Assembly: GCF_001511835.1 (NCBI RefSeq)
Contig: NZ_LN997848.1
Coordinates: 1,116,001-1,180,000, forward strand
From: Magnetospirillum sp. XM-1
GTDB taxonomy: Bacteria; Pseudomonadota; Alphaproteobacteria; Rhodospirillales; Magnetospirillaceae
Direction: 5' to 3'
Length of the DNA: 64,000 nucleotides
Shown piece by piece: positions 26,853-35,610 of this stretch. Each line of letters opens with the position of its first letter. Position 1 is the first letter of the stretch. A model generated the notes under the pieces. The model was given only the letters and a program-made list of their open reading frames with translations, searched no databases and had not been told where the DNA came from. A program made the translations under genes and the position numbers.

Positions 26853-26971
26853 CAGTGGTGCTCCTGGTGCGAGGAGAAGGACACCGGCTGCACATTGGCG
26901 GCGTAGGCATAGGCGCCACCGGCGACGATCAGGGCGGCCATCAGGCCATGGATGATCATGCGGGTCAGCAT
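26852..26971 (-). CDS. 39-residue membrane/exported peptide, first gene of the cytochrome operon
   Basis: Small frame encoding MLTRMIIHGLMAALIVAGG...VQPVSFSSHQEHH: a single hydrophobic helix (or uncleaved signal) and a His-containing tail. A GGAG site precedes the ATG, and its stop overlaps the start of the cytochrome b-SHP gene, which argues that it is translated. It could be a small subunit of the cytochrome complex. Not recognised as any named family. Confidence 0.65.
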   Translation of the reverse strand: MLTRMIIHGLMAALIVAGGAYAYAANVQPVSFSSHQEHH

Positions 26972-27085
26972 GGGGGAACTCCTTGTTCGTGACCTCATCT
27001 GGCGACAGGATGGGGCATGTCGCCTGAACCGGGCGTGACCCGCCGGTTCATCCGCCGTTCATGCGTCGGGGACGATGATTTGGAC

Positions 27086-27376
27086 ATGAAAGCCATTGCC
27101 GCCGCCCTGCTGTTCCTCGTCTGCTTCCCCGCCTGGGCGGGGGACGACCACGACCGCATCCGCCGCCTGGTGCAGGCGGGCGAGATCCTGCCGCTCGAGC
27201 GCATTCTGGAACAGGTGGACCGCGACTATCCCGGCGAGCTGATCGAGGCCGAGCTGGAGGACAAGCGCGGCCGCCGGGTCTACGAGATCAAGCGCCTGAC
27301 CCGCGACGGGCGACTCTTGAAGCTCTACTATGATGCCGTCGACGGCACCCGCCTCAAGGTCAAGGAGAAGCGATGA
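27086..27376 (+). CDS. PepSY-domain exported protein
   Basis: A 96-residue protein with a signal peptide (MKAIAAALLFLVCFPAWAG) and a PepSY-like domain: RIRRLVQAGEILPLERILEQV then GELIEAELEDKRGRRVYEIKRLTRDGRLLKLYYDAVDGTRLKVKEK. Such small PepSY proteins often sit beside two-component genes, as here, and are suspected periplasmic modulators of the sensor kinase. The response regulator follows after 13 bases. Divergent from the cytochrome operon. Confidence 0.85.
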   Translation: MKAIAAALLFLVCFPAWAGDDHDRIRRLVQAGEILPLERILEQVDRDYPGELIEAELEDKRGRRVYEIKRLTRDGRLLKLYYDAVDGTRLKVKEKR

Positions 27377-27389
27377 GGGTCCTGTCCCC

Positions 27390-28061
27390 ATGAGAGTCTT
27401 GGTCGTCGAGGACGAGCCGCAGTTGACCCTGGCGCTGGAACGCGCCCTGGAGGCGGCGGGCTTCGCGGTGGACACCGCCTATGATGGCGAGAACGGCTGG
27501 CATCTGGGCGACACCGAGGCCTATGACGCGGTGATTCTCGACCTCGGCCTGCCCAGGATCGACGGCATCACCGTGCTGGGCCGCTGGCGCGAGGCCGGGC
27601 GGAGCATGCCGGTGATGGTGCTGACGGCCCGCGCCCGCTGGGCGGAAAAGTCCCAGGCCTTCAACGCCGGGGCCGACGACTACGTCACCAAGCCCTTCGA
27701 GATGGAAGAGGTGGTCACCCGCGTCCGCGCCCTGATCCGCCGCGCCGCCGGCCACGCTTCGCCCGAGATCGTCTGCGGCCCCTTGCGCATTGACACGATC
27801 GGCGGAAAGGTCAGCCGCGACGGGCTGCCGGTGGCGCTGACCGCCCAGGAGTTCCGCATCCTCTCCTACCTCGCCCATCACCAGGGGCGGGTGGTCAGCC
27901 GCTCGGAACTGGTGGAGCATGTCTACGACCGCGACGCCGACCCCGATTCCAACGTGCTGGACGTTCTGGTGGCGCGTATCCGCCGCAAGCTGGGCGTCGA
28001 TGTGATCCACACGCTCAGGGGGCAGGGCTGGCGCATGGAGGCCCCTGGTGGCGAAGCCTGA
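27390..28061 (+). CDS. OmpR/PhoP-family response regulator
   Basis: A 223-residue DNA-binding response regulator. The receiver domain (1-115) has acidic pocket VEDEP, the phosphorylated Asp in AVILDLGLPRIDG (Asp51), the Thr in VLTARA, and Lys in YVTKPFEMEE. The winged-helix domain (about 125-220) shows LTAQEFRILSYLAHHQGRVVSRSELVEHVYD. It is close to the PhoP/FeuP branch that often pairs with PepSY genes. Its end overlaps the kinase gene by 14 bases. Confidence 0.93.
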   Translation: MRVLVVEDEPQLTLALERALEAAGFAVDTAYDGENGWHLGDTEAYDAVILDLGLPRIDGITVLGRWREAGRSMPVMVLTARARWAEKSQAFNAGADDYVTKPFEMEEVVTRVRALIRRAAGHASPEIVCGPLRIDTIGGKVSRDGLPVALTAQEFRILSYLAHHQGRVVSRSELVEHVYDRDADPDSNVLDVLVARIRRKLGVDVIHTLRGQGWRMEAPGGEA

Positions 28062-29364
28062 TTCCCTGCGCCGCCGCCTGATCCTGGGGGCGGGGGCCTG
28101 GATAATGCTGGCCCTGGCGGCGGGTGGACTGGTGCTCGGCCACGCCTTCGCCGACAGCGCCGAGCAGGCCTTCTGCCGCCGCCTCGACACCCATCTGCGC
28201 GCCCTGCTGGCCCTGGTCGAGACCGCCGAGGACGGGCGCGTCGCCGTGGGCCGCCCGGTGGGCGAGCCGCGCTTCGAGCAGCCTTATTCCGGCTGGTACT
28301 GGCAGGTCTCGGGCGATGGCGGCGTCAAGGCGCGCTCGCGCTCGCTGTGGGATTCCGCTTTGGCCGTCGCGGCGGAAGTGGAGCCCGGCGCGCTGCACAT
28401 CCGCCGCGAGACGGGGCCGCGCGGCCAGATCCTCGAGGTGATGGAGCGCGATCTGGCCCTGGGCGAGAACGGGCAGCGCCTGCATGTGGCGGTGGCCGCC
28501 GACCGCGCCGAGCTGGATGCCGAGATCGGGCGCTTCCGCCTGCTGCTCGCCCTGTCGCTGGGCGGGCTGGGGTTGGGCCTGCTGGCGGCGGTGATGGTGC
28601 AGGTGGGTTATGGCCTCAAACCCTTGCGCCGTCTCGAGGACGAGCTGGACCAGCTGACACGGGGGGCGTCGCGCCTGGGCGGCGTCTATCCGGCGGAAAT
28701 CGCCCCGCTGGTGGAGTCCATGAACCGGGTGCTGGACCACGACGAGCGCCTGATCCGCCACGCCCGCAACCATCTGGGCAATCTGGCCCATGCGCTGAAG
28801 ACGCCGCTGGCGGTCTTGCGCGCCGAATGCGGCGGCGTCCCGCAGGCCGCGCCGCAGATCGAACGGGTGACGCGGCTGATCGACCTGCATCTGGCCCGCG
28901 CCGCCGCCGATTCCTCGTCGTCGCGGGCGGTGGGGCGGCGGGTGAATCTGGCCCCGCTGCTGGCCGATCTGGCCGGCGCCCTGCGCAAGGTTCATGCCGG
29001 CCGCTCCATCGAGATCGCCATCCATTGCCCGCCCGAGGCCGATTTCGCAGGCGAGGCCGACGATCTGGCCGAGATGGCCGGCAACCTGATGGACAACGCC
29101 TGCAAATGGGCCAGGACGCGGGTCAGGGTCACGGCCGCTTCCGGCCGGATCGCCGTCGAGGACGACGGGCCGGGCCTGTCGCCGGAACAGGCGGCGGCAG
29201 CGGCGGGCCGCGGCATCCGCCTGGACGAAAGCGTGCCGGGCTCGGGCCTGGGGCTGGCCATCGTCGCCGACCTGGCGGCGCTGGGCGGCCTGTCGCTTTC
29301 CTTCGGCCGCTCGGAATGGGGCGGTCTGGCGGTCAGCCTGGCGGAGCAAGCCTCGTCATCTTGA
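28048..29364 (+). CDS. Membrane sensor histidine kinase (PhoQ/FeuQ-like)
   Basis: A 438-residue kinase. Two membrane segments (about 11-33 and 165-185) flank a periplasmic sensor domain with PYSGWYWQVSG, typical of PhoQ-type sensors. HAMP and HisKA follow, with the phosphorylated His in NHLGNLAHALKTPLAVLRAE, and an ATPase domain with NLMDNACKWA, DDGPGL and SGLGLAIVADL. Starts at GTG inside the response regulator gene. Together with the PepSY protein it should form one sensory unit; the divergent cytochrome operon is a possible target. Confidence 0.92.
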   Translation: MAKPDSLRRRLILGAGAWIMLALAAGGLVLGHAFADSAEQAFCRRLDTHLRALLALVETAEDGRVAVGRPVGEPRFEQPYSGWYWQVSGDGGVKARSRSLWDSALAVAAEVEPGALHIRRETGPRGQILEVMERDLALGENGQRLHVAVAADRAELDAEIGRFRLLLALSLGGLGLGLLAAVMVQVGYGLKPLRRLEDELDQLTRGASRLGGVYPAEIAPLVESMNRVLDHDERLIRHARNHLGNLAHALKTPLAVLRAECGGVPQAAPQIERVTRLIDLHLARAAADSSSSRAVGRRVNLAPLLADLAGALRKVHAGRSIEIAIHCPPEADFAGEADDLAEMAGNLMDNACKWARTRVRVTAASGRIAVEDDGPGLSPEQAAAAAGRGIRLDESVPGSGLGLAIVADLAALGGLSLSFGRSEWGGLAVSLAEQASSS

Positions 29365-29489
29365 GCCGGACGGGGGCGGGCGTCCCGCCCTCCTTCTGCT
29401 CAGGTTGCGGTCGCCCCCGAATGCGCGTGACAGCGCCGCAGCCTTGTTTATCATGGAGTCCGCACAGCTTTCCTCCGAGAGCCTCCCCC

Positions 29490-31142
29490 GTGAACGTCAC
29501 CACCCCGCTTCCTCCGTCCAGAACCAGTCATATCGGCACCTTCCGCGGCCTGTCCTTCAAACAGGCGGTGGCGACGCTGCTGATCGCGCTGGGCCTCGGC
29601 GCGGCCTCGGGAGTCTGGGACCTGTCGGTCGATTACCAGCGCATGCGCCGCGAGGTGGTGGAGAGCAGCCGGGCCAACCTGGCCCTGGTGCGCGGCACGG
29701 CGGTGGAAGCCGCCTACATGCTGAGCCACGACCTGGCAGGCGAAGTGGTGGGCGGTCTGGCGCTGGACCCCATGGTGGCCGAGGCGCGGCTGACCGACAA
29801 TTTCGGCGACGTTCTGGGCCAGGTGCGCCGGCCACCTGGCACCACCGCCTTTCCCGGACTGGCCGAGCGGCTGTTCGGCGACGTCGCCCAGCATTCCCTG
29901 CAGCTCCAGACCCGCATGAAGGAAGCGGCCAGCGACGTGGGCAAGCTGGAACTGCGCCTCGACCCGGCCTTGCTGCTCAACCGCTATCTCGACCATGTGA
30001 CGGCCAGCGCCGCGTCGGGCGCGGCGCGCACCATCGTCTTGTGCCTGCTGGTGGTGGCGGTGTTCTACGGCCTGATCACCAAGCCGCTGCTGAAGATCGG
30101 CCACGCGGTCGCCAAGGTGGACCCGGCCCGGCCCGGGGCTTCGCTGATCGACCTGCCCCAGCGCCACAAGGGGGACGAGTTGGGTCTGCTGGTCCGCAAC
30201 GTCAACGCCCTGCTGGCGGAATCCCAGCGCGGGCTGGACGGCCGCGACGCGGCGGAAGGGGCGCTGGCCGCCCTGGCCCGCGACCTGGAACTGCGGGTGC
30301 AGGAGCGCACCCGCGAACTGGAGCAGCAGAAGGAAGGGGTGGAGCGCGCCAACGCCGACCTGGAAAAGGCCAACCGCTTCATTTCCGACGGCATCCGCTA
30401 CGCCAGCCGCATCCAGACGGCCCTGCTGCCCGACACGGCGGCGCTGGACGGGGCGGTGGCCGAGTTCACCGTGGGCTGGCGGCCCTTCGACATCGTCGGC
30501 GGCGACTATTACTGGACCGGCACCTTCGGCGACAAGACCGTGGTGGCGGTGATGGACTGCACCGGCCACGGCGTGCCCGGCGCCTTCATGACCGCCGTGG
30601 TGTCGTCGATCCTGGCCCGCATCCTTCACCACCACGGCCATGACGACCCGGCGGTGATCCTGGCGCTGCTCAATTTCCTGGTGAAGTCAGCGCTGCGCCA
30701 GGACCGGGCCGACGCCCCCGCCGACGACGGGCTGGACGCTGCCATCTGTGTCTTCGACCAGGCGCGCGGCATCGCCACCTTCGCCGGCGCCAACCTGCCG
30801 CTGATGGTGTGGAGCGACGGCCACATGAAGGTCATCCGCGGCGACCGCCGCAGCCTGGGTTACCGCGACAGCCCGCCCGACGCCACCTTCGCCTGCCACG
30901 AGGTGCCCATCCTTCCCGGCGCCACCTTCTACCTCTACACCGACGGCCTGATCGACCACATGGGCGGCCCCAACCGCCGGCTGTTCGGCCGCAAGCGGCT
31001 GCAGGAGGCGCTGGGCGGTCTCGCCCATCTGCCGCTGGAGGAGCAGAAGGAAAAGCTGTTCGCCACCCTCGATTCCTGGCGCGGCGAACAGCCCTGCCGC
31101 GACGACATGACGTTCATCGCGATCCGGCCGAAGGCCTCGTGA
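29490..31142 (+). CDS. Membrane-bound SpoIIE-type (PP2C) phosphatase
   Basis: A 550-residue signalling phosphatase. An N-terminal membrane segment (about 25-45), an extracytoplasmic region (about 45-165), a second membrane segment (about 170-190), a HAMP-like region, a coiled coil (about 245-295, RTRELEQQKEGVERANADLEKAN) and a C-terminal SpoIIE domain. Metal-binding motifs: DIVGGDYYW, MDCTGHGVPGAFMT and DDMTFIAI. The architecture resembles SiaA-like regulators that dephosphorylate anti-sigma antagonists; no such partner lies nearby. The start is uncertain: GTG 29490 or ATG 29421. Confidence 0.85.
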   Translation: MNVTTPLPPSRTSHIGTFRGLSFKQAVATLLIALGLGAASGVWDLSVDYQRMRREVVESSRANLALVRGTAVEAAYMLSHDLAGEVVGGLALDPMVAEARLTDNFGDVLGQVRRPPGTTAFPGLAERLFGDVAQHSLQLQTRMKEAASDVGKLELRLDPALLLNRYLDHVTASAASGAARTIVLCLLVVAVFYGLITKPLLKIGHAVAKVDPARPGASLIDLPQRHKGDELGLLVRNVNALLAESQRGLDGRDAAEGALAALARDLELRVQERTRELEQQKEGVERANADLEKANRFISDGIRYASRIQTALLPDTAALDGAVAEFTVGWRPFDIVGGDYYWTGTFGDKTVVAVMDCTGHGVPGAFMTAVVSSILARILHHHGHDDPAVILALLNFLVKSALRQDRADAPADDGLDAAICVFDQARGIATFAGANLPLMVWSDGHMKVIRGDRRSLGYRDSPPDATFACHEVPILPGATFYLYTDGLIDHMGGPNRRLFGRKRLQEALGGLAHLPLEEQKEKLFATLDSWRGEQPCRDDMTFIAIRPKAS

Positions 31143-31878
31143 CCATCTGGTCGGCATAGCCGGCGATGATGCGGTCGTAGGCGCCGCTGGCGCGCAGCTT
31201 GGCCAATCCTCGATTGAAGGCATCGCGCAAGGCGGGGTCGCGGAAGGCCATGCGGTAGTCGATCGGCGGGAACAGGGGCGCGTAGCGCAGCTTCTGAGTG
31301 GTGTCGACCTTGGACCTGACTTCGGGGCGGCCGGCGTACCAGCCGAAGATGTTCGGATCCGCGATGATCACGTCGGTCCTGCCCAGGTAGAGGAGCAGGG
31401 GCTGCGCCATCTGGTTGGCCTCTTCGAGATAGCGCGGGTTGCTTTCGGCCACCTTGCGGTAGTTGGGGCCGAGAACGAGGGTCGCGTTCTGGAAAGCCAC
31501 CACCGACTTGCCGCCGAGGTCGGAGACCTCCGACAGGGCGATTGCATTGGCGTCCAGGCTGATGGCGAAGTTGTGGTAGGTGATGTAGGTGTCGGAATAG
31601 GCGGCTCCCGGGACGATGCCGGGCTGTTGCGTCATGGCGGCAGCCACTTGGCCCTTTTCCAGCGCCTTGAGCACCCGGGTCATGGGCAGAAAGGCCGGTA
31701 TCATCCGATGGCCTTCAAGGGCCAGGGCTTCCTTGACGATATCGAATTCGATGCCCCGTTCTTCATCGGGAAACACGTAAGGCGACTTGGAGTGGCCGAT
31801 GGCCACGCTTACGTCCACCGCCTCGGCGGGCAGCGCCGCACCCAGCACGAGAAGGAATGCGCTGATCCACCTGCCCAT
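31114..31878 (-). CDS. Periplasmic solute-binding protein family 3 (amino-acid-type)
   Basis: A 254-residue exported SBP_bac_3-type protein with a signal peptide (MGRWISAFLLVLGAALPAEA). Body: VSVAIGHSKSPYVFPDEERGIEFDIVKEALALEG, MTRVLKALEKGQVAAAMT, SEVSDLGGKSVVAFQNATLVL and DVIIADPNIFGWYAG, following the usual two-lobe order. No permease or ATPase is nearby, so it could be an orphan binding protein or sensor. Its last 29 bases overlap the end of the phosphatase gene on the other strand. The upstream in-frame extension was rejected because the signal peptide would be internal. Confidence 0.82.
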   Translation of the reverse strand: MGRWISAFLLVLGAALPAEAVDVSVAIGHSKSPYVFPDEERGIEFDIVKEALALEGHRMIPAFLPMTRVLKALEKGQVAAAMTQQPGIVPGAAYSDTYITYHNFAISLDANAIALSEVSDLGGKSVVAFQNATLVLGPNYRKVAESNPRYLEEANQMAQPLLLYLGRTDVIIADPNIFGWYAGRPEVRSKVDTTQKLRYAPLFPPIDYRMAFRDPALRDAFNRGLAKLRASGAYDRIIAGYADQMVTRPSAGSR

Positions 31879-32058
31879 CACGCCCACCCTATCCGAAGAG
31901 AGCCCTTCACGATGGAAGCCTGCGGAACGGCGCTCCGTCAATGATCTTGCTCTCGATTTCGGCAAGGATGTTTCGATGCACAGAATTCCGGCCGTTGTGT
32001 CCGGTGGCCGGTGCGTTCAAATTAAAAAGGCGAGGGCTGCCGATCTGGGAGGGATTTG
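31879..32058. other. Divergent intergenic region, no clear feature
   Basis: 180 bases between the solute-binding protein gene and the DUF1566 gene. It must hold both promoters. No convincing operator, repeat or RNA was recognised; a GGGAGGGATTTG ribosome-binding region precedes the DUF1566 start. Confidence 0.4.
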
Positions 32059-33465
32059 ATGCGCCACCTCATTCCGTCCGTGATCCTGAGTGTCATGCTT
32101 CTGGAGCCGGCCTGGGCGGCGGAGCGCTCCTACCCCGTGGCCGGCACCGGCCAGACGGGCTGCTATGACGATCGCGGCGCCGCGCCTTGTCCCGCCGCCA
32201 AGGGGGCGCCCTTCTGGGGACAGGACGGCCAGCGGCGTTTGGCCCTGCCGGCCTATGGCGACAATGGCGACGGAACCGTCACCGATCCCCTGACCGGCCT
32301 GATGTGGGAGAAGGGGTTCCGCAAGCTGGGCTTCGCCGAGGCGGCGGCGGCCGCCGCCGGGGCCAGGACCGGCGGCCATGCCGACTGGCGGGTTCCCACC
32401 ATCAAGGAACTGTATTCGCTGATCCGCTTCGACGGCTCCACCGGCAGCGCCCGGCCCGAGCAGACCGGCGCCCCGGCCGACGCGCGGCCCTATATCGACA
32501 CACGCGCCTTCGCCTTCGAATATCCGGCCCAGGGGCGCTTCATCGACGCCCAGTACCTGACGCGGACCGTCTATGCCGGCACGGTGATGGGGGGCGACAA
32601 GGCCTTCTTCGGCGTCAATTTTGCCGATGGCCGCATCAAGGGCTATCCCCAGGACGGCGGGCCGGGCCGGCGGGTGTGGTATGCCCGTTTCGTGCGCGGC
32701 AATCCCGATTACGGCCGCAACGACTTCGTCGACAACGGCGACGGAACCGTCAGCGACCGTGCCACCGGCCTGACCTGGACCCAGGCCGACAGCGGCGGCG
32801 AGGCCTTTCGCCGCGCCATGGCCGGAACGGCCCGGCGGGACGGCCGGCTCGACTGGCGCGAGGCCCTGGCCTTCTGTTCCGGACTGGACTTCGCCGGCCA
32901 TGCCGACTGGCGGCTGCCCGACGCCAAGGAGCTTCACTCCATCGTCGATTACACCCGCGCCCCCGACGTCACCGGCTCGGCCGCCATCGACCCGGTCTTC
33001 GCCATCACCGCCATCGCCGACGACCAGGGCAAGCGCGACTGGCCCTATGCCTGGACCTCCACCACCCATCTGGACGGGCGGGTGATGGGCGATTTCGCCG
33101 TCTACGTCGCCTTCGGGCGGGCCGGCGGATGGATGGGACGGCGTGGCGGCCCTCCGCCCGGTGGCGGTCCACCGCCTGGCGGCGGTTTCGGGCCCCCGCC
33201 CGGTGGTGGCTTCGGCCCTCCTCCGGGTGGCGGTCCCCCTCCGGGCAATGGTCCCATGGGCAATGGTCCCATGGGCGGGCCGGGTTTTGGCCGGGCCGAA
33301 GCCGGCGGCTCGGGAGAGATGCGGCTGCTCGACGTGCATGGCGCCGGCGCCCAGCGCAGCAGCCCGAAAGGCGGCGATGAATCCCGCCTGCCGCGTGGCG
33401 CGGGTCCCCAGGGCGACGTGCTCCGCATCTACAACACGGCCCGCTGCGTCCGCGGCGGGGCATGA
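32059..33465 (+). CDS. Exported DUF1566 (Lcl-type) protein with Pro/Gly-rich tail
   Basis: A 468-residue secreted protein. Signal peptide about 1-20 (ending EPAWAAE). Two repeated DUF1566 modules: DNGDGTVTDPLTGLMWEKG...HADWRVPTIKELYSL (about 72-125) and DNGDGTVSDRATGLTWTQA...HADWRLPDAKELHSIVD (about 225-300). A low-complexity Gly/Pro tail (about 355-410, repeats of GPPPGGG and GPMGN) follows and then about 55 residues rich in Arg/Gly. DUF1566 is common in surface and adhesin-like proteins; the function here is not known. Confidence 0.8.
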   Translation: MRHLIPSVILSVMLLEPAWAAERSYPVAGTGQTGCYDDRGAAPCPAAKGAPFWGQDGQRRLALPAYGDNGDGTVTDPLTGLMWEKGFRKLGFAEAAAAAAGARTGGHADWRVPTIKELYSLIRFDGSTGSARPEQTGAPADARPYIDTRAFAFEYPAQGRFIDAQYLTRTVYAGTVMGGDKAFFGVNFADGRIKGYPQDGGPGRRVWYARFVRGNPDYGRNDFVDNGDGTVSDRATGLTWTQADSGGEAFRRAMAGTARRDGRLDWREALAFCSGLDFAGHADWRLPDAKELHSIVDYTRAPDVTGSAAIDPVFAITAIADDQGKRDWPYAWTSTTHLDGRVMGDFAVYVAFGRAGGWMGRRGGPPPGGGPPPGGGFGPPPGGGFGPPPGGGPPPGNGPMGNGPMGGPGFGRAEAGGSGEMRLLDVHGAGAQRSSPKGGDESRLPRGAGPQGDVLRIYNTARCVRGGA

Positions 33466-33637
33466 CGGCGACACGACGCGTTCGGGCCACGGCATGGGGA
33501 TACATGCCGGTTGACACTACCGGCGCGGCATAACACTTTCGTTTTGCTTCATCGAGGATTGGCTTATCTCCGATGGACAGGAACTAGAACTTCTCTGATG
33601 TTGATTCCAAAGAATTTTCCGGCTGGGAAGGTCCATC
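33466..33637. other. Intergenic region before the PAS/chemoreceptor pair
   Basis: 172 bases with lower GC than the surroundings. A TTGACA (33511-33516) is present but no well-spaced -10 follows. The stretch probably contains the promoter of the PAS-chemoreceptor operon, of uncertain sigma type. Confidence 0.4.
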
Positions 33638-34168
33638 ATGGCCATCGACCGTTCATTGACCAATGTGGAAAGAACCTTCCAGTGGGACGACGTCATCGTT
33701 TCCAAGACCGACCTGACAGGAAAAATTACCTACGCTAACGACATTTTCCTGGGCATCAGCGGCTATACCGAGGAAGAGCTTCTTGGCGCACCCCATTCGA
33801 TCCTGCGCCATCCGGCGATGCCGCGCTGCGTGTTCAAGTTCCTGTGGGACCGCATCGCCGACGGCCACGAGGTGTTCGCCTATGTGCTGAACCGGGCCAA
33901 GAACGGCGATCACTACTGGGTCTTCGCCCACGTCACCCCCTGCTACGACCAGACCGGCAAGATGGTGGGCTATCATTCCAACCGCCGGGTCCCCAAGGCC
34001 GAGGCGGTGGCCACGATCAAGCCGCTTTACGAGACCCTGCTGGGTATCGAGAACAGCGCCGCCGACCGCAAGCAGGGCGTGGAGCAATCCTTCGCCGCCC
34101 TGGTCAAGACCATCGGCGATCTCGGCTTCGACAGCTATGACCGCCTGATCATGACCATCAGCCGGTAG
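33638..34168 (+). CDS. Stand-alone PAS-domain sensor (Aer-like PAS)
   Basis: A 176-residue soluble protein. Residues about 18-125 form a PAS domain very like that of Aer/PilS-type redox sensors: [51 protein letters not shown] and [19 protein letters not shown]. In Aer this domain binds FAD. The C-terminal 50 residues are helical. It lies 11 bases before a chemoreceptor that has no PAS, so the two may form a split energy-taxis receptor. Cofactor binding is inferred. Confidence 0.85.
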   Translation: MAIDRSLTNVERTFQWDDVIVSKTDLTGKITYANDIFLGISGYTEEELLGAPHSILRHPAMPRCVFKFLWDRIADGHEVFAYVLNRAKNGDHYWVFAHVTPCYDQTGKMVGYHSNRRVPKAEAVATIKPLYETLLGIENSAADRKQGVEQSFAALVKTIGDLGFDSYDRLIMTISR

Positions 34169-34179
34169 GAGACAAGATC

Positions 34180-35511
34180 ATGTCCAATCCGACGCTGCGT
34201 GGCCGCACCAATACCGCCGCCTTCCTGGTGGGGTCGGCGGTGGCCGTCATCGTGCTGGTGGCGCTGGTCGCCGTCTGGCGGCTGTTTTCCACCGAGGGCG
34301 GTGCGGGCTTCGCCGTCGGCGCGCTGGTGGCCCTGGGGCTGGCCGGGCTGTTCCTGCTGGCGGTGTCGCTGGCCGCCTTCCGCGAGGTGGGCGCGGTGCT
34401 GGGCCTGATCGAGCGCGGCGCCGCGGTGGCCCATCACGCCGCCCAGGGCGACCTCAACGTCCGGGTGCTGCGCATCGGCCGTAAGGACGAACTGGGCCGG
34501 ATGATGAACGGCCTCAACCACGTTCTCGACCTGACCGAGGAATTCGCCAAGGATACCGGCGCCGCCATGAAGCGGGCCGGGGCCAAGGAATATTTCCGCT
34601 ATATCCCCGTCCAGGGCCTGCGCGGCGATTACCACCTCTATGCCGAGATGATCAACAAGGTGCTGGGCGACATGGAAGCCCGCGACCAGGAAACCCAGAC
34701 CTTCGAGAAGAACGTCCACGAGATGGTCTCCCAGGTGGCCACCGCCACCACCGGCATCGGGCGCACCGCCCAGACCATGGCCGGGCGCTCGGAAAGCGCC
34801 GGCGGCCGCTCGATCACCGTGGGCGAGGCGGCGGATACCACCACCCATCTGGCCTCGGCGGTGTCCGAATCCACCCGCCAGCTGGCTCACGCCATCAACG
34901 AGATCGCCCAGCAGGTCACCCAGTCGGCCTCGGTGGCCCAGAATGCCGTGTCCGACATCGGCGAGACCGTCGACCGCATGAACGGTCTGGCCGAATCGGT
35001 CAGCCAGATCGGCGTGGTGGTGCAGCTGATCAACGACATCGCGGCCCAGACCAACCTGCTGGCGCTCAACGCCACCATCGAGGCGGCCCGGGCCGGCGAG
35101 GCGGGCAAGGGCTTCGCCGTGGTCGCCAACGAGGTGAAGAACCTCGCCAACCAGACGGCGCGCGCCACCGAGGACATCTCGCGCCAGGTGGGCGCGGTGC
35201 AGGACGCGGCGCGTTCCGCCGCCTCGGGCATCGAGGGCGTGGTCGCCACCATCCGCACCATCGACAGCATCTCGGCGGCCATCGCCGGCGCGGTGCAGGA
35301 GCAGGAGGCGGTGACCCGCGACATCTCGGCCCATATCGACGAGGTGGCGGCCAAGGCCTCGGAGGTGTCCGAGAACGTCGCCCACCTGTCGCAATCCACC
35401 GCCCAGGCCTGTGGCGGCACGGTGCGCGTCATCTGGAGCGCGCGCACCCTGTCCAAGGTGGTCGAGGCCCTGAACGACGAGGTCAACGCCTACGTCAGCA
35501 AGGTGCGCTGA
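34180..35511 (+). CDS. Methyl-accepting chemotaxis protein without periplasmic sensor
   Basis: A 443-residue chemoreceptor. Two adjacent membrane helices (about 13-33 and 41-62) with almost no periplasmic loop, then a HAMP-like segment and the signalling domain with the conserved hairpin tip [41 protein letters not shown]. Because it lacks an external ligand domain, its input is likely cytoplasmic, matching the PAS protein encoded directly upstream. It ends without a CheR/CheB-binding pentapeptide. Confidence 0.93.
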   Translation: MSNPTLRGRTNTAAFLVGSAVAVIVLVALVAVWRLFSTEGGAGFAVGALVALGLAGLFLLAVSLAAFREVGAVLGLIERGAAVAHHAAQGDLNVRVLRIGRKDELGRMMNGLNHVLDLTEEFAKDTGAAMKRAGAKEYFRYIPVQGLRGDYHLYAEMINKVLGDMEARDQETQTFEKNVHEMVSQVATATTGIGRTAQTMAGRSESAGGRSITVGEAADTTTHLASAVSESTRQLAHAINEIAQQVTQSASVAQNAVSDIGETVDRMNGLAESVSQIGVVVQLINDIAAQTNLLALNATIEAARAGEAGKGFAVVANEVKNLANQTARATEDISRQVGAVQDAARSAASGIEGVVATIRTIDSISAAIAGAVQEQEAVTRDISAHIDEVAAKASEVSENVAHLSQSTAQACGGTVRVIWSARTLSKVVEALNDEVNAYVSKVR

Positions 35512-35526
35512 ACGCTTTACGTATCG

Positions 35527-35582
35527 CCCTCAATCGCCGGGCGCTTGGCTCCCGCGCCATAAGGCGCGCGGCCCCTTGGGCC
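35527..35582 (-). repeat. Dispersed structured repeat, copy C
   Basis: On the minus strand: GGCCC-AA-GGGGCC, GCGCC-TTAT-GGCGC, GGGAGCCAAGCG, CCCGGCGATTGAGGG. Both stems differ from copy B at 25919 by paired substitutions. It lies between the convergent chemoreceptor and transporter genes and lacks the GC-rich arm seen in copy B. Confidence 0.85.
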
Positions 35583-35610
35583 TAGTAAACGACCTCCTCG
35601 CCCTTGGGGA

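Noticed and set aside
33145..33290. Tandem DNA repeats as a CRISPR or VNTR
   Set aside because: The repetition is codon-level (Gly-Pro-rich tail of the DUF1566 protein), in frame, with no spacers.
33511..33535. Sigma-70 promoter TTGACA...CATAAC
   Set aside because: The spacing (about 13-14 bases) is too short for a functional promoter; kept only as a comment.
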